Assembly: GCA_048772705.1 (NCBI GenBank)
Contig: JBLWGC010000082.1
Location: 186,001-250,000 of the forward strand
DNA: 64,000 nucleotides
Direction: 5' to 3'
Source: Leidyana gryllorum EB-2025a
Lineage: Eukaryota; Apicomplexa
Shown: one piece after another, positions 20,809-33,402 of the stretch
Layout: every line of letters starts with the position of its first letter
Position numbering within the stretch: the first letter of the stretch is position 1
The notes under the pieces: generated by a model
Databases searched by the model: none
Told to the model about the DNA's origin: nothing
Seen by the model: the letters and a program-made list of their open reading frames with translations, nothing else
Program-made: the position numbers and the translations under genes

Positions 20809-21577
20809 ATGGGTCGCCGTCCAGCACGTTGCTACAGATACTGCAAGAACAAGCCGTACCCCAAGTCTCGGTTCTGTCGTGGTGTCCCCGACCCCAAGAT
20901 CCGTATCTACGATGTAGGCAGAAAGAAGGCTGATGTTGATGAGTTCCCCGCCGTTGTTCACCTCGTCTCTGACGAGTACGAGCAGATTTCCTCCGAGGCT
21001 CTCGAGGCTGCCCGTGTCTGTGCCAACAAGGTAACCTTAAAACTGCACCGCTCTGCCACTCACAATCCTTCCCTTCTCAGTACATGGTCAAGTTCTGCGG
21101 TCGTGATAACTTCCATATGAGGATCCGTGTCCATCCCTACCACGTTCTGCGTATCAACAAAATGCTTTCATGTGCCGGTGCTGATAGGTAAGCCGCTCGC
21201 CAAACCACTCACTTTGCCATTTCCACCCCCCCAACAGACTTCAGACCGGTATGAGAGGTGCTTTCGGCAAGCCCAACGGTGTTGTGGCCCGGGTCAACAT
21301 TGGCCAGATCCTCGTCTCCATCAGAACCCGTGAGGACAGAGTCAACCACGCCGTGGCTGCTCTCACTCGCGCCAAGTACAAGTTCCCTGGCCGCCAGCGT
21401 GTCTTCACCTCCACCAAGTGGGGCTTCACTCCCTACGAGCGTGAGGACTACCTCAAGTACCAGGAGGAGGGCCGCATCATGTCTGATGGTGTCAGCTGCA
21501 AGCTCATCACCCACAAGGGTCCGTTGGCCAAGACCTTCCCCGAGGCCGCTCGCATCGACATCGCTGACCTCGAGTAA
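20809..21577 (+). CDS. RPL10: 60S ribosomal protein uL16 (RPL10)
   Basis: The protein begins [20 protein letters not shown] and continues [20 protein letters not shown]. Later segments are [40 protein letters not shown] and [16 protein letters not shown], giving near-complete agreement with eukaryotic RPL10. It sits at the tRNA-binding face of the large subunit. Exons are 20809-21030, 21081-21187 and 21238-21577, separated by two introns of exactly 50 nt. Codon choice is strongly C-ending, as expected of a highly expressed gene. An A-run and pyrimidine stretch lie just upstream of the ATG. Confidence 0.97.
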
Positions 21578-21753
21578 ACATACAAAGCACCTGTCTCTGT
21601 GTGTGCGCGCGTGCGTGCGTGGTACGGTTGTGCTCGTGTGTTACTTAAACAACAACTAGCGCTAAACCCCCTCTGGGGTAGAACTCGGTAGCTATTCGAC
21701 TAATTCACGACACAAAAAAAGCCCCCTGCCACGGCATAATAACGCCCGCCTCC

Positions 21754-22778
21754 TCAGCCCCTACAACAGTGATGCACCTCAGCTGCAAGAGCCCGTCGCT
21801 CGTCAGCCGGTAAAGCCATATACGCCTCTATCCTCAAAGGGTCCGTTCCAGACTCATATTCTACCTGCGCTTTCCCCACTTTCTCACGCCGCTCTTCGAG
21901 GAACACCTGCAGACACTGCAGTAAAGTCTGACCCTTCGGCGGCGGCTGTTGAGACTTTTGCAGAAACTCGTTTCGGGCAACGAGATCAATCTCCTCCCGT
22001 CGTCTGCGCAGCTCGTTGATCTTCTCTACCGTCCTAATTAATAGCTGCAAACGTTCCTCAGCGCTCGGCTCCGGCTTCCCCGCCTCCTGATTTGAGATTG
22101 CAATTGCGAGCTTCCGCCCAAACCCTCGCGCTCGGACACTCCTGAAGTCCTTGAGTCTCTCCAGGAGGGGGTTCTCTGAGAGAAGCTTCCTTTCATTGTT
22201 CTCATCGCACTTAAGTTTTTCAATCGCCTCCCATTCCACGCGTTTCCCCTTCTTATTCTTCAGTAACCAGTTAAAATAGGCGTCAAACTGCCGCTCCCAC
22301 AGCTCCGGGAAAGCTATGTCTGTTGGATGTGGCGGGCGCGGAGGAACGGGTATACCGAGTGGGTATGCCATCTGTGTATTGTGGTTACAGCAATCACCTA
22401 CAGACGACCAGATTTGTCGATTAAATGACCCTTCCAAGGAAAACAGTCCAGCATAGGATTCACCCACCATCATCGCCAACAGTGTAGGACTGGCAGTAAA
22501 CAATGTGGACTTATCTGCTTTCGATGAGCGTACCCAAGCATTCGTTACCACGCTGTATCCTCGGCCTGCCACCCGTCGCTACGATGCGGCTTTGGGCTGT
22601 CAAAAACATGGACTGTCTCCAAAGATTGACGCACTCCTCCTAAAGCACAACTTTGATCAAGCTGCATTAACTCCGAAAGCGGAGGGAGGTGTCCTTTGGC
22701 AATCGATCCGTCCGCTTGGGCGTCAGCCGTCACCTCGCTAAGGTCTATTGCTGATGTGCTGAGGACACCGAGATGCAT
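21754..22778 (-). CDS. unknown basic, helical protein
   Basis: The well-supported part is one long frame from about 22371 down to the stop at 21754. It begins MAYPLGIPVPPRPPHPTDIA, is followed by WERQFDAYFNWLLKNKKGKR, and continues with charged helices ending ADERRALAAEVHHCCRG. No family was recognised. An upstream ATG at 22778 opens MHLGVLSTSAIDLSEV and is linked by splice-like signals (donor near 22570), so the gene probably has one or two 5' exons. Their joins could not be fixed, and the ATG at 22371 is the alternative start. The gene converges with uL16 across a 176-bp gap. Confidence 0.55.
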
Positions 22779-23268
22779 CTTGTGAAAAGGATATTACAGT
22801 GTGGTGTGCGTGCGGGAGACACGGGTGGTGTACCGTATGGGCATTTTGGCACCCAGAGGATCACTTGATCGTGGGAACCACCGGTTGACCTCTGTTCGCC
22901 CCGAATAATGCAATATTCATGTCCTGCTTACGATACACCTAGTCGGTTGCCTGATGCCGAGCGGGCACATACCCTCCATTGTGGCTGCCAAGGTGCTCAG
23001 ATGGCACACAGTAGGAGATGTCATTGAATTGAATGGCACCAGTAAACATGGGCAGTGTGTTATGTGCAGATTTTGGAGCGCTTTTGCACAACTTTGGTGC
23101 AAAGTTCGCTTGGAGTGCCCGCAGCGGGCCGAGGTATCTTGGCCCTGTCCACCGACTTTTACAGTCGAGACGCGGGATAAGGATGGAGCAGTGGATTATT
23201 TGTACCGCCTATGAAGCCATGGCTATGTTTTAGTCCACCACCACGCAACACACACTGAGGTAGTAGAT
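22779..23268. other. 490-bp region with one doubtful small frame
   Basis: Between the unknown gene and eS17 there is one open frame on the + strand (22954-23214, about 86 residues, with a CVMC pair and several Trp/Cys residues). An alternative upstream ATG near 22911 lies in another frame. Neither has a family match, and the donor and acceptor candidates do not join in phase. This may be a fast-evolving small gene or promoter DNA for the eS17 side. No RNA gene was recognised. Confidence 0.3.
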
Positions 23269-23681
23269 CTACTGGGTCAACTCTCGAACGTTGATGTTGA
23301 GTTCGAGGGCCTTGAGCATCTCTATGGTGTCCTTATCGGTAGTGATGGGACCATCGGCCTCAGTGACAGAGCGCTCAGGCATCATATCCTGTCTTCTCTC
23401 ACGTTCAGCTTCCTGGAGGCTGATAGAGATACCGCGGACGGAACCGTTCTTGAAGCGTTTCATCAGGTGGGTAACGAAGCCGCCGATTTTGTTGCGGAGG
23501 CGCTTGGAGGGAATCTGAGCGACCTCTTCGCAAATCTTCTTATTGATTTGGAAGTCACCAGTCAACTTCTGGTAGTACTTCTCGACAATCTGCCTGGCGG
23601 CACGCTTCACAGTCTTGGTTCTAACACGGCCCTAGGAGGACATTACAAGTTTGAGAAGTGGGTGGGGTGGGCGCTTACCAT
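23269..23681 (-). CDS. RPS17: 40S ribosomal protein eS17 (RPS17), start codon alone in exon 1
   Basis: The spliced product reads [21 protein letters not shown]..., with [20 protein letters not shown] and [18 protein letters not shown], all matching eukaryotic RPS17 (about 121 residues). The ATG (23679-23681) is separated from GGC CGT GTT by a 47-nt intron (23632-23678), so exon 1 contributes only the initiator codon. The long frame in exon 2 would otherwise lack the conserved GRVRTK start. Confidence 0.95.
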
Positions 23682-23882
23682 GTTGACTCAATGACGGACC
23701 CTCAGGGGAGCGACGCAAAAAAAGTTTGGTATCCTCCCTATCATTTTGGCCGGGACAATACAGCCGTCTTGAGTTGGTACATTCATATATGAGTCTGTCT
23801 GCCTGAATGGTTTAAGACTATATCTCTACGTGTGTCTTCTAACTGTATAGTGGTGATGGCACGCCTAGTTGAAAACTTTGCC

Positions 23883-27109
<3,227 letters not shown>

Positions 27110-27155
27110 GGCTCACGTGGACACCAAATCTTTTTGTTCTTTCCTCCACACTAAC

Positions 27156-28961
27156 TCACTTCGCCGCCGCCCCAACTCCCGCTACGCCCCGCAAAATCTC
27201 CTCAGCTGTCTGTAAGGCTATAGTTTGGTTCCGCCAAGTGCACTGTGGCAGCTCCAAGTATCCCTCCTGACACCAGAGCCGCCGACCTTTCAGGTTTCGC
27301 CGTTTTCTCTCCAACCGAAATCGAGCCTGCAGATTAACGCTCTACTCACAAACGAGTCCCATGAAAACCCCTCTCACGTTATGGATAGCACAATCCTCCC
27401 ACGCCAGATTGTGCGAAGTCGACTGAACCTCTTCGTGTGCATCCAGCACGCGGTTCAGAATCTGCTCCACTTCGTCATAAAAGTCCTCCCGGTTATCCAA
27501 TCTGACAATACTGTTATTCACACATAGACATCTAACTTACAAGTCATCATGAACAACCTCGAGACCCGTAATGACCAATGAAATATACTTGTCCAATTCG
27601 GCTACGTCATCGGCGCGGCAGGCGGAATGCAGTCGACAAGGAACAGGTTGATCTTCGTCCCCAAAGTGTGTCACATTGATTCCAAACGACGCATCAATTA
27701 AATATAATTCTGAAGGCTGTAAATCCACAACCCACACCATCTCGTCTGGATCGGCTTCTGCAGCCTTTACCAAACCTTCGCCCAATTCATCTCGCAACAC
27801 TGGACGCAAAGAACGACGGATAAACAGCATCGTGTTATCGTCATAGCGTTGCAGCATCGCGTCCCAGGCGTCAGACACTTCTGAGATCGGAGTCGCCCGA
27901 AACATCAGATTGTTGGGATGCAAGTCGCAATGTGCCAAACCCGTCGAATGCAATTCTTCTGCCTTCCTCACAATCTCCCAGCCCATGCGAGAAAGCTGTT
28001 CGAGAGACATGTGGTCTCACATTGAACACAACAAACACGTGTGCTCACCGTGGTCAGCCGCCAAACAAAGTCTTCTTTGTGGTTGATGGCCAAATCATCG
28101 TCTTTCACCCACTTGAGTAGTTCCCGCATGAGTTCTTGAGCAGCTTTTCTGGCCGTATAAGGTCCTAGATGTTCCATCAAATATGCCTCTGGGAGCAAGA
28201 AGTGCTTCTGCTCCAGATTCCTACTATGGTCCGGCCCACCTTTGTGACACCAAAACGTGTCATTCTTGGTCACATCTTGGACTGAGAGGATAGCCGGCCC
28301 AAATCCCGTGGCAGCAAAGAGGTTCACACCTGTTTCCATGAGACGGCTGTTCGAAGGTGTTCGGGCCGGACTCACGTTCAAGTTCAGCGTCCCATCCCGA
28401 TACGCCTTGGGCGCGTAGGTGCTGATCAAATGAGACTTCGTGATCTGCTTTGCGGATGAGAGCGATTTTGATAAAGACCTACGACAGTCGGTGGGTCAGT
28501 ATAGAATTTGGTGGTGTACTATGGTGTTGGATTACCCTTATGGCTTTGGTGTCATTGTATAGGTGGGATTCTGAGCACTGTGGCTGTCCATCAACGAGGG
28601 GACAATTTCTATAGACTTGAGTTCCGTACTTTTCGGCTGCGTTCGAGAGCGCGCGACATAGAAAAGGGTTTCAGCTTGATGACTCACGATCATTGTACAA
28701 AGTTGCACCTACACCCTGGTCCTCTATAAGGTGATAGACTCGAATGGCTGGACTTACGGCGCCGAAGCTTCCTGCGCGTATGTCCAATTCCGGAGGTGCT
28801 ACCGTTGGTGAGTCGGCGGCGTCCTCGGCGTCGACGAGGAGGGTATCACACTCGAGGAAGGGTTGAGAGCAGATGTTGGTTAGTTTCTCGACGAGGGAGG
28901 GGTCGGGGACTTTAGCGTTTGTCAGCAGGATGATTGGGATTGTTGTTAGGGGCCACCGCAT
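27156..28961 (-). CDS. secreted kinase-fold protein 1 (divergent, lineage-specific)
   Basis: The start MRWPLTTIPIILLTNA looks like a signal peptide. A glycine-rich loop-like segment (LDIRAGSFGA) ends the first exon. Later exons give ATGFGPAILSVQD, YLMEHLGPYTARKAAQELMR, the catalytic-loop-like LAHCDLHPNNLMF with Asp and Asn spaced as in kinases, ELYLIDASFG where D-F-G would lie, and VPCRLHSACRADDVAELDKY. The C-terminal part is basic (RFRLERKRRNLKGRRLW). The layout resembles protein kinases or choline/aminoglycoside kinases but fits no named family confidently. The ATP-anchoring Lys is not evident, so it may be a pseudokinase. It is a tandem homologue of the next gene, which overlaps its start by 50 bp. 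The join after the glycine loop is unresolved. Confidence 0.65.
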
Positions 28962-31001
28962 CTCGTTCCCCCAAAAGTCTTTGCAGGCGACGTCGAGCGG
29001 TAAGTCTGGAGGGTCTCGTTCTAACTGGCTGGACCTGTTTGAATCCCAAAACTTCCCTCTGGTACCGATTGATTAGCTGTCGTCCTTTGAGGGCGGCTTG
29101 GATCTGAGATTTGTAGGAGCAGCGGGGCAGTTGGTGATGGGCGGATTGGCAGAACTGATGTCTATCAGTCCAGCCCTCGAACCGAGTTTGCTCTTTGGTC
29201 TTGCGGAACTCGACCTGAGAAGAGATTCCGATGTTTGCCGTCTGAGCGCCGATCACACTTACCGCCTGATAGATGCAATCCGCGTACTCTGGATTATGCG
29301 CCCGGTCCTGGAACGTTTTCCTCCAAAAGTCAATCGTGTCGGCCAGCAGTTTGCGCACGGCTGGGTTGACTAAGGGCCCACTGTGAACCTCTCTGTTGCA
29401 AAGTAGAGTAGTTTTCGAATTCTCACCGCGACACCTCACACTCACTTGTCGTACCACCCGCTCGCGCTTCTCAGCAAGTGCTCTACGCCTTTATTGAATT
29501 CGTACACATCGTCCTGGCGGCAGGCAGAGTAGGAACGACAGGGCACGTCTATGTCGTCCACGGACGGGCTCGCGAGCACTTTGGTCAGAGGAACGGCGAA
29601 AGTAGTGTCGATGAACCAGAAGTTTGTGGTGTCAAATGCAACAACGTCCACTGTGTAGGGCGGTGACATCCGGTGTGGTTGGTAACTATCTAATGAATCT
29701 GGAATCAATACCATCCCGCTTCCATTGTGCTGATGGTACATTGTGTCCACATATGTCTTGAGCACCTGGGCATTTTCTAACTGCGTAGATCTCGGAGTAA
29801 TGATAATGTTCCCTTTATGTGCGTCGCAATGGGTCAACTGACGTCCCCACAATTCGTTCAACAGAGCCAAATTCACCTCCAGCAAACGGCTCAGATACAG
29901 AAATCGACCCCGAATGAAACGAAACTTGTCCTCTGCCGAACCCCGACTCGATGGTGATGCCTCCTCAACCTCGTTCGCCGGAGGGAAGAAAGTCTTAGAC
30001 AGATCAGATATCAAATGATTCAACACCTCGTGCAGATTCCAACGACCCAAATTACGCATTATCAACTTCTCTGAAACAGACACACATAATAATGACGTGG
30101 CCGGGAGAAGGAGACACGAACATACAAACACAGGCCAGATTGATGAATGAATGTCCCTCAGCGTGGTGTGTGACGTCGATTAACTCACCATGAACAATAG
30201 GAATCTGTTGTCCTGAGGCTCGATCGAGGAGCACCAGGACGTCGGGTCCGAAACCGCTGTGGGCCCATTGAAGTGCTCCTAGGAGAGAGAGGTGTAGTTG
30301 GAGGGGAGGGCTCTATTTGGTGGTCAAGTCTCACTGGTTGATTCCACGACGAAGGGTGGGAAGCCGCCGCGTTGAATCATAGGATCGTAGGCCAACTCGT
30401 GTGCGAGTTTCTCCATAGCCCCGTATTTGATAAATACACGCACCGATGACTCAGTGACTGCGTTGGCGGGCGTGCAACTATATTCTGCGTACATCGGAGA
30501 GCAATTCTGGTGCACAGCTACATTGTGCTGCGCCGCGACTGCGGAAAAGAGTCTTGTGTGTTCAAGTGATGGGGCGACGTACGAGGGACATCGATGATCG
30601 CCGGGATAACCTGAGCACATCAGCACTGATTATAGACAGGTTGAGTAAAGATTGTGACTCACGACGCCAAAGGCACCTCCTTTGTGATCCACACTCTGTG
30701 TGGCGGGGTCAACTGAGTGTTGTATTCAGTTGGGAAGTATGATCACGATACCTTGACAAGTTATGTAAGGGACGTCGCAGATTTCGATAACATGTAGCAA
30801 GAGTTCTGAGTAGGGTGAAGCTGACTCTTAGGGAACGAGATGCACTCGTCGTAATTACCTTGACGTAAAGCTGCATTTTTCTGTTGTTGACGGTCTGTGG
30901 AGGAGGGATATCGTAAATTGGTTGATATATCTGGACTGACTGGGGCGTGCAGCAGGGACAAGCAGCAAACCAACTGCGGCGCAGAGCAGAACCCGGAACA
31001 T
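28912..31001 (-). CDS. secreted kinase-fold protein 2 (tandem homologue)
   Basis: The start MFRVLLCAAVGLLLVPAARP is a good signal peptide. The kinase-like elements are VDHKGGAFGV (glycine loop), SSVRVFIKYG (candidate ATP-binding Lys), SGFGPDVLVLLD, KLIMRNLGRWNLHEVLNHLI, RQLTHCDAHKGNIII (catalytic-loop-like), FWFIDTTFAV (D-F-G position) and VPCRSYSACRQDDVYEFNKG. The last two and the GFGP block match the neighbouring gene, and both share the H-C-D variant of H-R-D. The C-terminus is basic and ends at a TAA (28912-28914) inside the first exon of gene 1. Introns include several of 44-58 nt and two longer ones near 30060-30190 and 30690-30857. Likely exported or resident in the secretory pathway; function unknown. 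Confidence 0.65.
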
Positions 31002-31024
31002 GTCGTGTGTGTGTGGGTGCGCCT

Positions 31025-32293
31025 TCACCGGATCCGAGGTCGCGGATCCGTTGGGAGACCTGCTACTTCACCCTGCCGGGCATACATGCGAGCTAGACCC
31101 GGATGGACTTGACACGCAGGCAGAGGCGTAGAGGAGGCGGGCTGGTAATCCCACTCGTATTCCCACCGCGGGGGCCAGTTGAGGTCATTGGAGTCCACGC
31201 TCTTGCGTACGACGGGAGGTGGCGTAAAAGGAGGAGGAGGTAGGGCGGTCGTCGGTGGCAACGGAGGCCTCTCTTTGACAGCAGCAGTGGTGACGGGAGG
31301 AGGAGCAGCAGCAGCACCCGCTGATGTGTGACTGTTATTCGGGCGAGGGTAGGCGGCCGGGCGTCGGCCGTTGGGGTTTGAGCGCCAGCTGAGTTGTTGT
31401 TGTTGCTGTTCGCGTTCGCGTTCGCGGTCTCGATCGCGGTCTCGGTCTCGACCAGACTGTTGATAACGCCATATAGCAAAAGCGACCTGGGCGTTGAAAC
31501 TGCTGTTCTCATTATTAGTACCAGTTGGACCTTGTTCTCGCCGCCGCTGGGGACGTGCGGCCTTTGGGGGCTGCTGGGCAGGAAGGGGAGGTGGAGGGGC
31601 TTGGGTTTGCTTCTCCGCCGGCGCAGTTTTGGCCTCCTCCACCGCCTCTTTCTTGGGGGGGTTCGGAAACGGCGCCCACGATGCGGGATGCACTTTGAAC
31701 AGCATGGGATTGTTGTGATTAGCACTAGTGGTATTGAAGAGTCCATGGCCTCCCATGGCGCCGATAGCGGCTGCGGTATTGGATAACTTCACTTGACTCT
31801 CCGGTGAATTATTCTCATTGGGCGACCACATTCGGTCAATTCGGCTGCTGCTACACGCGTCGCCCCCACTCAATAAGGCGCCTAACCGCCCAGACGACGA
31901 AGAAGTGGACGTCACTCCTCCTCCATTGTCCTTACGCTTCTTCGCCGCTTCAGCTGCTTCACCCAATGTAGGACCCACGGTCGCAGACTGCCGCGTCTCT
32001 ACAGCCAACAGTTCTTCGTCAGGCGTCGTCGCAGCCGCCGCCGATGCAGCCATCGGGTCCTTCACGACCAACGACCACGGTTTATTCATCGCTGCCTTGG
32101 AGGCCGCCCGCTGCGAACTCGAAGAAGGCTTCGCAGCCGCCTTTTTACCCACCCCCAACAGCGCTACCAGGGAAGGGGCATTCGCTGCTGGCTTCGCCGC
32201 TGCTGAGGGTGCCACATTCAGCCTCCCTAGAATCTTCCGAGACCCGAACTGCTGACTGCCGCTATTACTTGAGCAGAGTAGGCCCTCATCCAT
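31025..32293 (-). CDS. low-complexity Ala/Pro/Ser/Gln-rich protein
   Basis: A single long frame of about 422 residues. Features are alanine-rich stretches, polyproline tracts, an alternating Arg/Asp to Arg/Glu segment followed by polyglutamine (centre, near 31390-31450), and a conserved-looking, tryptophan-rich end (LNWPPRWEYEWDYQP). No domain was recognised. RD/RE repeats are common in splicing-related proteins, but that is only a composition hint. The ATG at 32293 (MDEGLLCSS) was chosen because the longer frame opens with GTG. The start lies 84 bp head-to-head from the WH2 gene. Confidence 0.6.
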   Translation of the reverse strand: MDEGLLCSSNSGSQQFGSRKILGRLNVAPSAAAKPAANAPSLVALLGVGKKAAAKPSSSSQRAASKAAMNKPWSLVVKDPMAASAAAATTPDEELLAVETRQSATVGPTLGEAAEAAKKRKDNGGGVTSTSSSSGRLGALLSGGDACSSSRIDRMWSPNENNSPESQVKLSNTAAAIGAMGGHGLFNTTSANHNNPMLFKVHPASWAPFPNPPKKEAVEEAKTAPAEKQTQAPPPPLPAQQPPKAARPQRRREQGPTGTNNENSSFNAQVAFAIWRYQQSGRDRDRDRDREREREQQQQQLSWRSNPNGRRPAAYPRPNNSHTSAGAAAAPPPVTTAAVKERPPLPPTTALPPPPFTPPPVVRKSVDSNDLNWPPRWEYEWDYQPASSTPLPACQVHPGLARMYARQGEVAGLPTDPRPRIR

Positions 32294-32377
32294 GTGCTTC
32301 TCCCACCTAGCGGGCTTACAAGACACTCGAAAATTTGTGTCAATGGACAGACAATAATCTCAACTTGATCATCGTCC

Positions 32378-33208
32378 ATGTCATCGCCACCACTACCCTT
32401 TCTCGACGCAATCCGCCAACGCGGCAGCGCACCGCCCTCTGCCAATCGCCCTGACAAACCACGCACTACCCCAACCACCCCACAACAACAGTCATCAAAG
32501 TCGGTGCCCACTCAACCACAACCCGTCATCTCTCATACCCCCAAACCCCTCAACAAGACTGATGGCCCACCAAATAAAACACCCGCTCCCAACGATGCTA
32601 CATCCGCTCTGATGGCCGCAATCAGAGCTGGCACACCGCAACTCAAACCCGCAGGCTCCGCTGCCAAAGCCCAACGCGTCGCAGAAATAAGAGAGCAGAA
32701 CAAGGCCCCGATCGCTCGAGTTCCCACCCAAACACCGCACCTAAACTCACCCCAACCACTCGCACGGAGTCGAACCAAGAACAATATATTGCACAACAAA
32801 TCCTCCGGCGTTGCCGCACGACCACAATCACCCCCTGAACCTGTTCGCGCACCCCCGCCGCCGCCGCCACCACCGCCGCCGCCGCCCGCTGCTGCGCGAT
32901 CCACTCCACCACCAACCCCCAAAGAGGTCCATACACTCCGGGAAACGCCACGTACTGTCCAAAAGTCACCCTCGTACACGCCCCCCACCGCCCGGAGCTC
33001 AGGCCCGCCTTCTACTGATCCTACTCGTACTACCACCTCGCCCAACTCAGCTCAGCAGTCGGGCTCATCCACCAACCGGCCGCCCCCGTCCTCGGCACGG
33101 GTCGCCCAAGCTGGACTTCAACTGCATAAAAGTGGTAAATACCAGGTGATTGTCGATGCTCAGAAACTGAGAGTTGCCTTTCAAAGACTCACTTGCAAGT
33201 ACGCATAA
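32378..33208 (+). CDS. WH2 and polyproline protein, probable actin regulator
   Basis: The protein of about 276 residues has no introns. Two WH2-like motifs are visible: the N-terminal LPFLDAIRQRGSAPP and SALMAAIRAGTPQLKPAGSA, which follows the WH2 pattern L-x-x-x-I-R-x-G-x-x-L-K. A run of about 13 prolines in the centre could bind profilin or SH3 domains. The layout resembles WIP/verprolin and WASP-type proteins, but no WASP homology or VCA acidic tail was seen. The C-terminus ends with a basic helix (KLRVAFQRLTCKYA). Confidence 0.6.
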   Translation: MSSPPLPFLDAIRQRGSAPPSANRPDKPRTTPTTPQQQSSKSVPTQPQPVISHTPKPLNKTDGPPNKTPAPNDATSALMAAIRAGTPQLKPAGSAAKAQRVAEIREQNKAPIARVPTQTPHLNSPQPLARSRTKNNILHNKSSGVAARPQSPPEPVRAPPPPPPPPPPPPAAARSTPPPTPKEVHTLRETPRTVQKSPSYTPPTARSSGPPSTDPTRTTTSPNSAQQSGSSTNRPPPSSARVAQAGLQLHKSGKYQVIVDAQKLRVAFQRLTCKYA

Positions 33209-33402
33209 TTCTAACTAATCAATCAAGCGAATCCAAGACCCAAGTCGAAGTCTTGATATATACAAATCACGTTTATGCTTACTTGAGAACATCAGCAATG
33301 AAAAAGCACTTTATTCAATATATATCAAACCATGAGGTATCGAGACAGACGAGCAGTGAATAAAGCTCTCTGACAACGAACAAACTTGAATGACCCCAAA
33401 AG

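Noticed and set aside
28395-28470. A VFIK-like lysine motif in kinase-fold gene 1
   Set aside because: It appears only in a frame different from the one continuing into the conserved GFGP and H-C-D exons. In the true frame the residues are SLSKSLSSAK, so no lysine motif was claimed.
32533-33045. Glycine-rich frame opposite the WH2 gene
   Set aside because: Its glycine and valine runs are the complement of the polyproline and threonine codons of the real gene.
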